This document shows, piece by piece, positions 1 through 10,092 of a stretch of DNA of 64,000 bases. The notes beneath the pieces were generated by a model, which was not told the origin of the DNA, did not search any database, and was given only the letters and a program-made list of their open reading frames with translations. The position numbers and the translations under genes were made by a program. Within the stretch, counting starts at the first letter, position 1. Each line of letters starts with the position of its first letter. Location: IMG/VR virus record IMGVR_UViG_3300027741_000002, positions 62,001 to 126,000 of that record; one strand, 5' to 3'. This DNA comes from a virus.

Positions 1-3000
1 CGCGCGCGATATTAGTTGCGGCAATCTCGGAAAGAGGTCCACTAATATCATAGTTAGTTGCTAGATCATCCTTCTTGACATAGAAGCGTTGTCCCGATGC
101 AACATGAGTAGCAAGCCATGTGTCGTTGTAACCTGACTCATACATGCCAAGACGTTTAATATCAAAGCCTTTAACCTTATTTTGCGAGATGTCTTCTATA
201 GTAGCACTAGCAAGATCTGTTCCTACGCCAAAGTCGGTAGAATTAAGTAGAGGGTTGTCTGCCTTAGCCTCGGCGTGAAGTGCCTTACGTAGTTGGAAGA
301 TGTCCTGCATTGGCAGATCTCTTCCTTCCTTAGTTAAAAGTTGTTTTGTAACATATGTATTAAGCGCTGTCTTTGCAGCTGGAGAAAGAACTGCTAGAGA
401 TCTATTGTTTTGCAGTACGTCTCTGATTTCAGCTAAGTACTGCCCAAGCTCTGAGTTCTTATTGCCAAACTCGTTACTGTTTGCAGTCATGACAAATTCA
501 CGACCGACGTTAGGCTTATTTTCTTTTGCCTCTATACGCTTACGCGCTGCACGAATCTGATCATAATTTACTGACTGTACTTGCTCCTTGACTGTAGGAT
601 CAAGTCGCTTGACGCCCATCCAGCCATTTCTTGCCATAAGATCTTTACCGGTCCAGGTCTTTGCACCTGGATACCAACCAACAAGAGCAAGCTCCATAGG
701 AGTTGGCGTCTTATTTAGATCTAATCCGCCGTCACGAAGTTTAGCCGCTGTTGCTTTTTCCTGTAGACGTTCAATCTGTGCAATTACACCTTTGTCCGTA
801 GCTACACGTCGCATCAGTCTTAATCGTGTAAATACTTCACTCTCTGCACTGGCAGGAGTTTCCCAGTTAAATCCGTTTAGCGCCCAGACAAATCCACCTT
901 GGTAGCTTCCTCCACCTGCAGCCTGCACATGAATTTCCTTAACTCCATTGGCGATATACCAATCTTCCATAAAACGGTTATACGCTGTAGCAAATCCAGA
1001 TTTTTTATCCTTAGCGTTATTTATAGCTAGGTAGTTATTCTTTACCTGCCACTCGAAGTTGTTAGCTCCTGTATTAGGATCTACAGCTGATTTACCACTA
1101 ACTGTTCTATTTATCGTTCCGATGCTTCTGCCATTAGAGTCTAAAACATTCATTGCGATACTAAGACTCACGGGCTGATTGCCAGCTTGTAGTTCTTCCT
1201 TTGTTCCGCTTAAGAATACATTAAATCCACCAAATGTTAGCGAGTAGTTATTCTTTCCAAACGTTACGCCATCGCGAACACCGTAGGTATCCTTCATCAT
1301 CGCGTCAAGCTGCTCTTTTTTCTTAGTGACTTCTAAAGATAGCGCTTCTTTTTGTGCTGCAGGAGCCGCACGGAACTCGAGGATAGCTAGTTGATGATCA
1401 ATAGCTGCCTGCTTAATACTTTCAAGAGTTACACGATCTTGAGCTGCCCTAGCAATTTCTCCCGCGCGCAGACCCCAGACAGAGTAGTCGCTTTGTTTTG
1501 CATCGGGATTTGTGAATTCTTTTAGACGATCTGGAGTAGTTCCAAGATCGTTAACACCTTGGATATTTCCTTCAGTTGCAATTGCTCCAGGGTTAAGAAC
1601 CGGTGCGTCAAGGCGTGATGATACATCTGGAACTGGCGGAGGAGTAGGTGCCTGTCGCTGAGCTTCATTAGGAACTGCCTGCTGCGCATCTCCAGTTGCT
1701 CGTACCTTAAGTGCAGAGCGAACTGCTACTGACCCGTCGTCAAAACGCACACGAACATAAGGAATACGTTCACCTGTGCGTGAGTCAATATTTTGAACTG
1801 CGATAACTGTTCCAGTGCGGCCATCACGAGAAGCACGAATACGTGTTCCCTTGCCCATAACCTTACCTGCAATATCAAGAACTGTGTTGTCTGGGTGATA
1901 CCCACGATTTTCTGGTCCCGGGTAGACAGGCGCTGGGTTATTAGCTGCAGGAGAATCTACACTTACTGTCTCTACAGGTTGCGCTACTTCTGGCGCTTGA
2001 CGCTGCCCTGTTGTAGGAGGTCCAGCTTGTGGTGTAGGCGCTTGAGCTGGCGCTGGAGCTACTGGAGTTTCTATAGCTTGACGCTCTCCTGTTGTAGGAG
2101 GGAATCTACGCTCAGCAGCGGGAGTAGGCGCTGGGTTAAGGATAGCAGGACCGGCGACTTCTGCAATTGCGTCGATGATCTCCGACTTGTTTGCCTCAGA
2201 CCAGTCAAGAAGTCCTTTTTGGTCTATTGCATCACGAATCTTATTTGCTGTCTCAGGATCAACTGTGTTACCAGTTTGTTCAATGAGATCTTTAATCATC
2301 TGTGAATGCGCCTGAAGAGTTGGACTTTCAGAAGACGAAGGAGAAGGAGACGTAGTATCCATATTGTTTGATTCTTTCTTAAGATCAAGAAGAATCTGAT
2401 TTGTATTAACACCTTGATACTGAAGTGCGTCGCGCATTGACTCAATTGGAACTTCAACGGTGATGTTGTCAAATGCTAGAAGCGCAGCGCCTGACCCGTC
2501 GGTGATTCCAGATATAAGTTGCTCGACAAGATCTGCAGTGTAATAATCCTGCGCAAGAATTTGCGGATTGTCTGTGTAGCCATTGTTATCGACTGTAGGC
2601 TGAGATGGCACGTACGCATTTGGATCTGGAATGTAATAGTCTGGGTTTTGGAAGTCAATTGGTAGATTTTCAATAAGCTTCCCTGGCAAAGGCTCAGGTT
2701 TAGCATTAGCGTCTTTTTGGTTTGCAATAGGATTATCGCCAGGCTTAGTTGCGTCTTTAAGTTGACGTATTTCCTGCATTATAGAATCAACAAGCTGTGT
2801 CTCGTCAGCTGAAGGCTTTCCGCCTTGTGCCTCGATAATCTTATTAAGGTTATCATTATTGCCGTTAGCCGAGTCATAGATGTTTGCGATGACGCGGTTA
2901 GGGTCTAATCCAGCTTCCCATAAAGCGTTAAACAGCGCCTCAGCAGGCACATACTCTGCACCTGCGCTAAACTCTAGTTGGCCTGCACCTGAAGGCTGTC

Positions 3001-5047
3001 CAACGTTTACCTGCGGAATGTCAACGTTATTTGGAATAGCTGCAGGGTCAACCATATCGTTATTGCTATCAACGTTTGCGTTAAGAATTTCTGCTATGGC
3101 TGCATCTGTAGAGTTCCCCAGCAGCGCCTGTGACAACGCCTGAACAAGTTCCTGCGGAGTAAACTTAGTTGCTAGCTTCTTTGGGTTGTCTGTAAAGTCT
3201 CTGCTTGCTTCATCTACGCGTCCTTGAACATCGTAGTTTGCAGTATTAAGTTTGAATGCTCCATTTGGCGCTGTAAAGTCTGGGAATAGCGCAGGGGCTG
3301 TAGGCGCACTGGTATTAACAACTTTTTCTGCGTTTGACTTATTATTTGAAGGAACAGTTGCAACTTTCTTTACTGCCTTGCTTTTTACAGTCTCTTTAGA
3401 CGGAGTAAACTCAATTGGGTTATCCTTGGTAAACGTCGAATTGAGATAGTCAACTAGACCTGGAAGACCTTGTGTTTCAATCTGGCTCCATGAGTCAAAC
3501 TTCTGTGCGCCACCACGGCCGTCTGTTCCAGGCTCAGGGATCCACCCAGATGCATGCCCGGCGATATATTTACCGTCTCCAGTTAAATACGCAAGAACTG
3601 GATAAGTTCCACCGTCGCGCAATGGAAGTTCACGAGAGTAGTGTGTGTCGTTATTTGGATCACGTACCCAGCCGTCAGGAACTACATTTCCGTTAAGATC
3701 TTTATTTCCAAGTGGTTGAGGCGCAGGCTTGCCTGCGTCAATTGCCTTGTTCTCCTGCATGCGCTGTTCTTGCATCTTAAGGATGTCTTGTGGGTTAATA
3801 ACGTCCTTAGCTGTAGCGCCAGGAATTTTACCAAGAGGAAGTTGACCTTCTGTGGCTTTTGCTTCTTGGCCAGCAATATACTTATCAAATGATGGTTCGT
3901 CCTTAGACATAGCTGCGTTAGCTTCTGCCCAGCTGCTAACTCGCGCAATAGCTTCTCCGGTTGGACGCCCATTTGCGTCTAGACGTAGTACAGAATGTGG
4001 ACGCCCGCTGCGGTCAATGACGACAGCGTAGTTATCGTCTGATATATACATCCCATTTTGATAGTGCCAACCGATTGGCGCGTCTTTACGTGTTGCAGTA
4101 AGCTCCGCTAGCGTAGGAATATTTTTGTCGAGTTGATCTTTAAACGAAGGTTTCTCTGGAGCCGCATGTCCAGGAATACGTGCCTGGTATACCTGGGCGT
4201 TACCACTTTTAATAACATAAAGCCCTGGTCGAAGTCCAGGAACTCCTGATACTTCGATAAGTCCTGAGTCTGCAACAAGTGACGGGCCTTTAGGCGTATT
4301 CTCGATACGAGTATCTCCGCCGGCGCCGATATAGTCTCCGCTGCCAACTTGAATTGAGCCGTCAGGCAAACGGAAACGGAAGTTAACACCGCGTCCCATT
4401 TCAACCCAGCGGCCCTTCTTGTCACGCCACTGTAGAGCAACGCGTGCGCGACGAGCCGCGGACGAGTTTCCGCTGCTAAACGCTGCAATAATAGGTGAAA
4501 GGTTGTCAAGCTTAAAGTATGACGCAAGAAGAGTCTTGTTTGCATTGAGTCGAGCAAACGCATGTTCACGCTCGATAGACCCTGGCATTGCTCCGTGAGC
4601 TGAGGCAACTAGTGGACGAATAGACTCGTCGATGGAAGTATCAGCTGCAATCCACTGCGCGTTCTTTGCAAGAAATTCCTCGGCAGAAAGCGACGCGTTA
4701 AGAGAAGATAGAGGGTGGCCTGCGACTAGCAAATCTGTGTTACTTGTCTCGCTGGCTGTAAATGTCTTTGTTGCAACACTAAGGAAGCGTGATACCTCCT
4801 TGAGGACCGCAAAGTTGCGCGCCTCGTCGTCAAGTGTTGATAGATCTGCAAGTGCACGATTCATTACGATAAGCGCGGCGCGCGGAGTTACATGACGCTC
4901 CTCGGATACCTTAGAGTTTGCATCCTTGACGAGAGATAAGACTTGCTCATGCAAAGAGAAGACAGGTAAAAAGTTACTGTCTTTTTTCTTACGAGCTGCC
5001 TTGCGCTTGAGCATACGCTCAATCTTGTCGTTTAGAGGTGCATCCAT
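1..5047 (-). CDS. giant virion-associated protein, C-terminus cut by window edge
   Basis: An uninterrupted frame of about 1682 codons begins at ATG (MDAPLNDKIERML) just after the Dps-fusion gene and runs off the left edge. The N-terminal third is soluble and mixed. Around residues 975-1030 there is a Pro/Ala/Gln-rich linker. Around 1060-1120 an SH3/KOW-like strand set includes RTGTVIAVQ and VRVRFDDGSV. Around 1350-1395 the string GGFVWALNGFNW follows a helix, which resembles GNAT-like domains seen in some phage head proteins. At the very end GQRFYVKKD followed by EIAATNIAR resembles the ATP-lysine region of HipA or PI-kinase-like folds. The fold guesses are inference. Position after portal and Dps-fusion genes implies a head or injected protein. 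Neither family nor function is certain. Confidence 0.8.
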   Translation of the reverse strand, partial: MDAPLNDKIERMLKRKAARKKKDSNFLPVFSLHEQVLSLVKDANSKVSEERHVTPRAALIVMNRALADLSTLDDEARNFAVLKEVSRFLSVATKTFTASETSNTDLLVAGHPLSSLNASLSAEEFLAKNAQWIAADTSIDESIRPLVASAHGAMPGSIEREHAFARLNANKTLLASYFKLDNLSPIIAAFSSGNSSAARRARVALQWRDKKGRWVEMGRGVNFRFRLPDGSIQVGSGDYIGAGGDTRIENTPKGPSLVADSGLIEVSGVPGLRPGLYVIKSGNAQVYQARIPGHAAPEKPSFKDQLDKNIPTLAELTATRKDAPIGWHYQNGMYISDDNYAVVIDRSGRPHSVLRLDANGRPTGEAIARVSSWAEANAAMSKDEPSFDKYIAGQEAKATEGQLPLGKIPGATAKDVINPQDILKMQEQRMQENKAIDAGKPAPQPLGNKDLNGNVVPDGWVRDPNNDTHYSRELPLRDGGTYPVLAYLTGDGKYIAGHASGWIPEPGTDGRGGAQKFDSWSQIETQGLPGLVDYLNSTFTKDNPIEFTPSKETVKSKAVKKVATVPSNNKSNAEKVVNTSAPTAPALFPDFTAPNGAFKLNTANYDVQGRVDEASRDFTDNPKKLATKFTPQELVQALSQALLGNSTDAAIAEILNANVDSNNDMVDPAAIPNNVDIPQVNVGQPSGAGQLEFSAGAEYVPAEALFNALWEAGLDPNRVIANIYDSANGNNDNLNKIIEAQGGKPSADETQLVDSIMQEIRQLKDATKPGDNPIANQKDANAKPEPLPGKLIENLPIDFQNPDYYIPDPNAYVPSQPTVDNNGYTDNPQILAQDYYTADLVEQLISGITDGSGAALLAFDNITVEVPIESMRDALQYQGVNTNQILLDLKKESNNMDTTSPSPSSSESPTLQAHSQMIKDLIEQTGNTVDPETANKIRDAIDQKGLLDWSEANKSEIIDAIAEVAGPAILNPAPTPAAERRFPPTTGERQAIETPVAPAPAQAPTPQAGPPTTGQRQAPEVAQPVETVSVDSPAANNPAPVYPGPENRGYHPDNTVLDIAGKVMGKGTRIRASRDGRTGTVIAVQNIDSRTGERIPYVRVRFDDGSVAVRSALKVRATGDAQQAVPNEAQRQAPTPPPVPDVSSRLDAPVLNPGAIATEGNIQGVNDLGTTPDRLKEFTNPDAKQSDYSVWGLRAGEIARAAQDRVTLESIKQAAIDHQLAILEFRAAPAAQKEALSLEVTKKKEQLDAMMKDTYGVRDGVTFGKNNYSLTFGGFNVFLSGTKEELQAGNQPVSLSIAMNVLDSNGRSIGTINRTVSGKSAVDPNTGANNFEWQVKNNYLAINNAKDKKSGFATAYNRFMEDWYIANGVKEIHVQAAGGGSYQGGFVWALNGFNWETPASAESEVFTRLRLMRRVATDKGVIAQIERLQEKATAAKLRDGGLDLNKTPTPMELALVGWYPGAKTWTGKDLMARNGWMGVKRLDPTVKEQVQSVNYDQIRAARKRIEAKENKPNVGREFVMTANSNEFGNKNSELGQYLAEIRDVLQNNRSLAVLSPAAKTALNTYVTKQLLTKEGRDLPMQDIFQLRKALHAEAKADNPLLNSTDFGVGTDLASATIEDISQNKVKGFDIKRLGMYESGYNDTWLATHVASGQRFYVKKDDLATNYDISGPLSEIAATNIAR

Positions 5048-5058
5048 CTAGATGATAC

Positions 5059-7113
5059 CTATCCCTTACGCTTCTTTGGGAGTAAATCCGCGTCCTTAGA
5101 ATCATAGAGTTTTGTCGCTAGGGTGTATGCTCGCTCAAACGGGATATCCCCGTCTCTTACACCTCGTAGCCACGCACCGCGTAGCGCAGGGATTGCCTCA
5201 TAACCTAGAGATGAGTACTCGGCCATCGCATGGATAGCGTGCTCTGGTGAGCCGTATTCATCAGCAGTCTTAAGCGCAATAGATAAAAGTTCGTGCTGCA
5301 TTATTGAAGCCTCAGCGCGAGAAGACTTAGGGTGAGCCTTAGGCAATAGATCATTGTCCTGCTTATAGTTTGGATTTGCAGGAGAGCCAGACTTGAGAAG
5401 TTTGAGGAACGCATTAACGCGAGCCATTGCCCAACCATCACGAGTCATACCTGGTCGGTGGCTAGACGAGAACGCGCCTGAACCTCTACGGTAAACTGCC
5501 TTTAGCATTGGAAGGGTTGCCTTACGCCCAGGCTTCGCACCCTTGTTATGAGTTTCTACTTTAGCGCGAAGGCTTGCTTCAGTTCTTGCAGAGAAAACGA
5601 TCTTCTTAGATCCTGCGGCGCTTCCTGGCTTATTTTTCTTTGAGCCGTGAATACGATCTTTCTTTGGAGCTGGGCGTGAGCCTGCAGATGTGATTGGACC
5701 TCCGACTGCCCACGCGTTACACGTGCGTGTCGCGGCGCACTTAAAATCTAGTGCTTCGCAGTAGCCAAGATCTGCTTGCTTGATAGCTGCATCAGCATCT
5801 ACTTGACTTGAGTCTCCTTGTTCTAGTCCTTGTGCGATGCAGTCGAGCATCTTAGGTGTTTGAACAAAAAAGACACAGTTACCGCAGCGACTAGTCTTTG
5901 CCTCTTCAGGAGTTGTTTTCCACTTGTCTGCTTTTTCCTGCCAAAATTCTTCGTTAGGCTCGTTTGGATTCAACGGGCCATAGCCCACGTTGTCAATTGC
6001 GTTTTGACGATTCTTTAAGTTAACTTGAATATCCTGAGTCGCGACAGGGCATGCATCACCTTCACCTGCAGCAACGATAACTTCTCCGTCACCGTTATCT
6101 GCTCCGTCAACGTTAACTACACCGTCAGGGATAACAGCAAAGCGGCACTTGCCGTCGTCTTCAATAGTAGGTGCGATAATCTTGCAAACGCCAGGACCGT
6201 CATACAGGACACAGTTGACGCACTTAACACCGATCTCCTTGTACTCGTTTTCAGCCGCAGGAGTGTACCCTGCCCAGATGCCTGTCTCGTCTTCGTTAAA
6301 CTTTCCGTACTTGTCCGCGATCTCTAGTAGAGCTGCTGCAAGATCCTGCTCTTCGGCAACGATAACTCCTGCTGCTTGAAGAGCTTCAACCCGCTGCTCT
6401 TGAAAAGAGAAATACATATCCTGCGAGGTATACTGTCCGTACTCGTCTGCAGACAGACATTGATTACACACACAACCGGAGTCACATAGACATGTTCCTC
6501 CGTCACATCCTGGACATACACAGCCAGCTGGTCCACAAAGTGGGCAGCCGTCTGCGTCGTCCATAAGCTGCTCAACAACAGGAGTGTCTCCTGCGTCTAA
6601 AAGTTCAGCAGCTTCAGATTTTCCCGGCATACCGGAATCTGTAGGTGTTAAATATGCGCCAATCTGCCAACGCCACTTCTTGTGCATGTCATCACGGTCT
6701 GCGAGGAAGTTGATAACTCCCTGCTCGTTGTATTTAGCAGCAAGATCAAGGGCTTGTCCGATAACTGCAATCATTACATCGTTAGCTGCGTAGAGATCTG
6801 CTAGCATGGAGAATGGGTCGTCTGTAACGTCCATATCCTGTGTCTGGTTAAGATCAATAAAGTCTTGAAGCTTGTAAGGAGCATCATGACCCATCTTTAG
6901 CATAAGCTCTGCCGTAGGATCGATAGACTCGTAGAGATCCTCGTAGATCTCTTGGAAAAACTCGTGAAACTCTGCAAAGTCGCGTCCCTTTACGTTCCAG
7001 TGATGGCCGTGCGTCTTAAAGTACATAGTTACTACGCTGCCTAGAACTACAGCAATCGAGCTGCTAAGCTCCGATCTGTCGGTATTAGTGTCTATGTTTT
7101 GATTTTCGTACAT
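5059..7113 (-). CDS. Dps/ferritin-like domain fused to Cys-rich and phage head-associated domains
   Basis: The 684-residue product starts with a Dps-type four-helix domain (about 15-155). It keeps H38, H50, D65 and E69 at the spacing of the Dps ferroxidase centre (compare His51, His63, Asp78, Glu82 of E. coli Dps). The position matching Asp67 is Gln54. THGHHWNVKG is the family signature. A cysteine cluster follows (about 188-218, repeated CxxC and CxC), then two more Cys-rich segments (about 297-325 and 405-465). A basic C-terminal domain (about 500-600) contains HRPGMTRDGWAMARVNAF and QDNDLLP, a pattern I recall from other tailed-phage head-region proteins. It lies 2 nt after the portal gene. 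A virion role with iron or DNA binding is inferred. Confidence 0.85.
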   Translation of the reverse strand: MYENQNIDTNTDRSELSSSIAVVLGSVVTMYFKTHGHHWNVKGRDFAEFHEFFQEIYEDLYESIDPTAELMLKMGHDAPYKLQDFIDLNQTQDMDVTDDPFSMLADLYAANDVMIAVIGQALDLAAKYNEQGVINFLADRDDMHKKWRWQIGAYLTPTDSGMPGKSEAAELLDAGDTPVVEQLMDDADGCPLCGPAGCVCPGCDGGTCLCDSGCVCNQCLSADEYGQYTSQDMYFSFQEQRVEALQAAGVIVAEEQDLAAALLEIADKYGKFNEDETGIWAGYTPAAENEYKEIGVKCVNCVLYDGPGVCKIIAPTIEDDGKCRFAVIPDGVVNVDGADNGDGEVIVAAGEGDACPVATQDIQVNLKNRQNAIDNVGYGPLNPNEPNEEFWQEKADKWKTTPEEAKTSRCGNCVFFVQTPKMLDCIAQGLEQGDSSQVDADAAIKQADLGYCEALDFKCAATRTCNAWAVGGPITSAGSRPAPKKDRIHGSKKNKPGSAAGSKKIVFSARTEASLRAKVETHNKGAKPGRKATLPMLKAVYRRGSGAFSSSHRPGMTRDGWAMARVNAFLKLLKSGSPANPNYKQDNDLLPKAHPKSSRAEASIMQHELLSIALKTADEYGSPEHAIHAMAEYSSLGYEAIPALRGAWLRGVRDGDIPFERAYTLATKLYDSKDADLLPKKRKG

Positions 7114-7115
7114 TG

Positions 7116-8840
7116 CTACGCTCCTTCTTGTAGAGCCGGTGGTAGTGGTGGTTCAGGTGTTGCAGTTGGAGCAGGGGCAACGGGTGTTGCTTTGTCCAAA
7201 ATCTGTTGAATCTCTGGAGGTACTGGCGCGGCAGACTCTGCCTGTTGCGCTTCACGCACAGACTTCATAATCTCTGGAGCGATAGCTCCAATCATGGCCT
7301 GGGTAAGCTCTTGTGAAAGAACGCCCTTCTCTACAAGAAGACGAATTGCAAGTTCATTCGCGTCCGGCGCATCGGTAGCTGCAAATCCGTGAGCGCGACG
7401 CCATGCGTCATAGGAGACTGCCATCTTGTCAAAGCCCATGTCAGCATCTGCCGCGCGGTCGTTACGTGTTGAAACTGCGCTTGGGTCATACCAGATGCAT
7501 ACACGGGCTACGTCCTCCTCTACGAAGCCTGCAGCAAGGAGCGCAGGTCGTAGGTAGGCAACTGTAAGAGAATCCGCGATAAGAAGCATGAGAGGCTCGA
7601 TATGCGCCTTGTACAAGTTATCATCGATAGTCTGGGCGTTAGTGTACTTAACGTTTGCTAAACCGGTAATAATATCCTTAGGCACATCAAGCCCTTGAAG
7701 GATACGGTCAAGTACCTTATCGGAGCGATCTGCAAGTGCAGGGTCAAACGAGCGCTCAAACTTAAACTGCTTAATTTTGTCGCCAAGCTCTGCAGGTCCG
7801 CGAATAATAAGTGGAACAACCGCTGAAGCCGAGTCCTCGTCACGAATCGGAGTCGTCATCGCATCCATGAGTTGATCTTCAAACTCGTCGGCTGCTTCCT
7901 CCGCGGTCATGCCAGGATTGAGATCATTCTCGTCATCATACGGATAGTCAGGATCTGGAGACGCGGCAACAGAGAGACCGTCTGGGAGATAGAGAGCGCC
8001 AGCGTTTAGACGTGAGCGAGCTGTCGCGCGGAACGTACGGTTGAGCAAAAGTAGCTCTGAGCAAAGATCAAGTAGACCGCGTAATGATGAATCAGCCTCG
8101 TCTGAGTAGCGTGGGTGAGCTCTCCAGATACGAGCAACAAACGCTGTGTTAGGAAGTTTAACTCCGTTTGCGCCGGAGCGTGAAGACTGCGTTCCAATAA
8201 TGTCGCGGCGTGGAATAACAACGTATGAATTCTTAGAGTCTAGCTGCAACTCGTCTGTTGAGCGAATATCCCAGGACTCCTTAAGTCCTGAGCCCTTACG
8301 CTCGGGGAATTGAACAAGATAGCACTCGCCACTGACTAATAAGTTAAGAGCTGCATCCTTCAAAAGACCAGCTTGTCCGCCATACGCGGAGCTTAGACGC
8401 GCGAGGGCACGTTCAGCTGCGGCCGCGAGACGTGTATCAACTACCTCGCTGATGTTTACAGAGACAGGGTTCTCTCCGGCGTTATCAATAGCTCCTGCGT
8501 ATAAACGGATACGAGATACTACAGATGAAACAAGATTAAAGGCGTACTTGATCTCTCCGATTGCGTCGTAGTATTCCCATGCCTCGGACTGCCAGTCGCT
8601 GGATCCTCCGGAGCGGCGTTGCTTAAACTTCTCAACTTCGCCCTTGTCGTTAATCTGTAACTGAACTGCGGCGGCTGTAAGAGAGCGAGGAGCAGAGTAA
8701 GGAAGTGCCTGGGCATAGGTCTTGCCGTCAAAAACTACTGTCGCAGGCAGAGTGTTACGAGGCGCCTGTGCGGTGATACGACGAGTACGGGCAGGGTTGC
8801 CTTTAGGCTTCTTACTATTATCCTTAGAGAATAGTCCCAC
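7116..8840 (-). CDS. portal protein
   Basis: The 574-residue protein has portal-type architecture. A basic N-terminus is followed by an alpha/beta body containing the string EYYDAIGEIKYAFNLVSSVV. A central stem region includes RILQGLDVPKDIITGL and KYTNAQTIDDNLYKAHIEPL, which is typical of actinophage portals. A Pro/Ala-rich tail ends the protein. Portals form the dodecameric ring at the capsid vertex through which terminase packages DNA. It is followed within 2 nt by the Dps-fusion gene and preceded by small genes, and the large terminase lies upstream at 13.2-14.6 kb. This fits a normal terminase-portal-head order. Family assignment is by pattern, with no alignment run. Confidence 0.85.
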   Translation of the reverse strand: MGLFSKDNSKKPKGNPARTRRITAQAPRNTLPATVVFDGKTYAQALPYSAPRSLTAAAVQLQINDKGEVEKFKQRRSGGSSDWQSEAWEYYDAIGEIKYAFNLVSSVVSRIRLYAGAIDNAGENPVSVNISEVVDTRLAAAAERALARLSSAYGGQAGLLKDAALNLLVSGECYLVQFPERKGSGLKESWDIRSTDELQLDSKNSYVVIPRRDIIGTQSSRSGANGVKLPNTAFVARIWRAHPRYSDEADSSLRGLLDLCSELLLLNRTFRATARSRLNAGALYLPDGLSVAASPDPDYPYDDENDLNPGMTAEEAADEFEDQLMDAMTTPIRDEDSASAVVPLIIRGPAELGDKIKQFKFERSFDPALADRSDKVLDRILQGLDVPKDIITGLANVKYTNAQTIDDNLYKAHIEPLMLLIADSLTVAYLRPALLAAGFVEEDVARVCIWYDPSAVSTRNDRAADADMGFDKMAVSYDAWRRAHGFAATDAPDANELAIRLLVEKGVLSQELTQAMIGAIAPEIMKSVREAQQAESAAPVPPEIQQILDKATPVAPAPTATPEPPLPPALQEGA

Positions 8841-8879
8841 GTGTTACTCCTCGTCGTTGGCTAACGGAGCGTCGAATCA

Positions 8880-9188
8880 TTACTGATCCAGGCGCGCAGT
8901 TATAAGTCCTGCTATAGCGGACAGGGTAAATATACACCCAATTAGAATAGTTATACTTGGAAATAGAGCGTACGAGAACACAATCGGGAGCGCAACCCAC
9001 ATCGAGACGCACCAAGGGCATGTAAAGAAATATCCGATTTGAGAAGAGCGCGGAGGCTTACGGTCCCAGATCCAGTCACGGACTGGAGCTAGGACTTCAT
9101 CTAAGACGATGAGCCGTGTCAATCGGTAGACGAATAAGGCAAGGATGATTACGTGCAAGACAGACATCTTTTCTATCACTGAGTTCAT
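8880..9188 (-). CDS. DUF1360-like small membrane protein
   Basis: The start is placed at MNSVIEKM, whose ATG overlaps the upstream stop (ATGA) and has AAAGGA before it. Longer upstream reading is possible but lacks support. The 102-residue product has two or three hydrophobic helices. Its motif YRLTRLIVLDEV...PVRDWIWD...FTCPWCVSMWVAL matches the DUF1360 pattern, a small membrane family common in Actinomycetota and their phages. Function is unknown. It sits between a Cys-containing hypothetical gene and the portal gene. Confidence 0.75.
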   Translation of the reverse strand: MNSVIEKMSVLHVIILALFVYRLTRLIVLDEVLAPVRDWIWDRKPPRSSQIGYFFTCPWCVSMWVALPIVFSYALFPSITILIGCIFTLSAIAGLITARLDQ

Positions 9189-9577
9189 TCGGTAGGGTCC
9201 TTTACTGAGTCCATTGTTATGTAAGGGCTCCAAGATCGCAGTCTGCTGCCGCAGGTTGAGCAACCTTGGGTCTTACGAAACGCTATAATCTTCCCTGACT
9301 CCATAAGTGCCTGGGAATCCTGTGTCTTACTTCCTGACCAGTTAAAAAGTGAAATTTTCTCGCGAAAGATTAAGCGCGGTCCTTCGTGGTGATCCGCCGC
9401 TATCATGATGATCTGCTCGTTAAAGTTGTTCTCAAGAATCACGACGCGAACACGCTCGAAATACTTGTTGCCGCTAGGCACGTCCTCGCGGTTTGTCGTC
9501 ACCGTCATAAAGTCCTGGACGATACCAGGCGCAACCGCAACTATGGTTGCAGGGAAGAAATCATGAAGAACCTTCAT
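9185..9577 (-). CDS. conserved-looking hypothetical protein with C-terminal CxxC
   Basis: A 130-residue soluble protein overlaps both neighbours by 4 nt (ATGA), so it is translationally coupled in the head operon. The N-terminus reads MKVLHDFFPATIVAVAPGIV, and the centre is mostly beta strands. A CSTCGSRLRSW segment near the C-terminus could hold half of a metal site. I do not recognise a family. The location just before the portal region suggests a head-assembly or DNA-packaging accessory, which is inference only. Confidence 0.65.
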   Translation of the reverse strand: MKVLHDFFPATIVAVAPGIVQDFMTVTTNREDVPSGNKYFERVRVVILENNFNEQIIMIAADHHEGPRLIFREKISLFNWSGSKTQDSQALMESGKIIAFRKTQGCSTCGSRLRSWSPYITMDSVKDPTE

Positions 9578-10065
9578 TGTGTAAGTGCCTTATCTACTCT
9601 ACGTTTCATCGCACGATAGGTAACTCCTGAAGCACGAGCTAACTCAGACACGGTAACACCTTTGTTGTAGAGAAGTCCTGCGATGCTAGTAAGCTCCTGA
9701 TTCGCGGTGAAAGAAACGGATGAAGGATTTGTCCTTGCGCGGAAGCGCCGAGCAACGGGTGACAGGCGCGCGATGTGCAACTGCTCGTGGAGCGGGATTC
9801 CTGGAGACCTTGGACGTTTACGTCTAGACTTTGCCTTGGGCTGAGGCGGGGTAGGGGTCGCGGTGATAAACTCGAACTCAGGCGTATCCTTGATAACCCA
9901 ACTGCGAATCGTTGAGCGACGACGCGGTGGCGAGAATGCGTCCGCAATGGACTGAAGGGTCCAGCCTGCATCGTTCAGATCTTTTACACGACGCCAGAGT
10001 TGCTCCTTAGAGAGGGAGGCTAGGAATTCAGCTTCGCTCTTTGGGAGATCGGGTGTATGCGCCAT
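9574..10065 (-). CDS. two-HTH DNA-binding protein, possible small terminase or regulator
   Basis: The 163-residue protein carries two helix-turn-helix segments. The first, about residues 20-55, reads LWRRVKDLNDAGWTLQSIAD. The second, near the C-terminus, reads GVTVSELARASGVTYRAMKR. A basic Pro-rich linker lies between. Genes at 18452-19054 and 37800-38279 share this two-HTH layout. It is the first gene after a repeat-containing control region (10093-10130), so autoregulation or control of the head operon is plausible. A small-terminase role is an alternative because the gene lies in the packaging region. Confidence 0.65.
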   Translation of the reverse strand: MAHTPDLPKSEAEFLASLSKEQLWRRVKDLNDAGWTLQSIADAFSPPRRRSTIRSWVIKDTPEFEFITATPTPPQPKAKSRRKRPRSPGIPLHEQLHIARLSPVARRFRARTNPSSVSFTANQELTSIAGLLYNKGVTVSELARASGVTYRAMKRRVDKALTQ

Positions 10066-10092
10066 GAGAATAATGTATCATCTTTGAAGACG

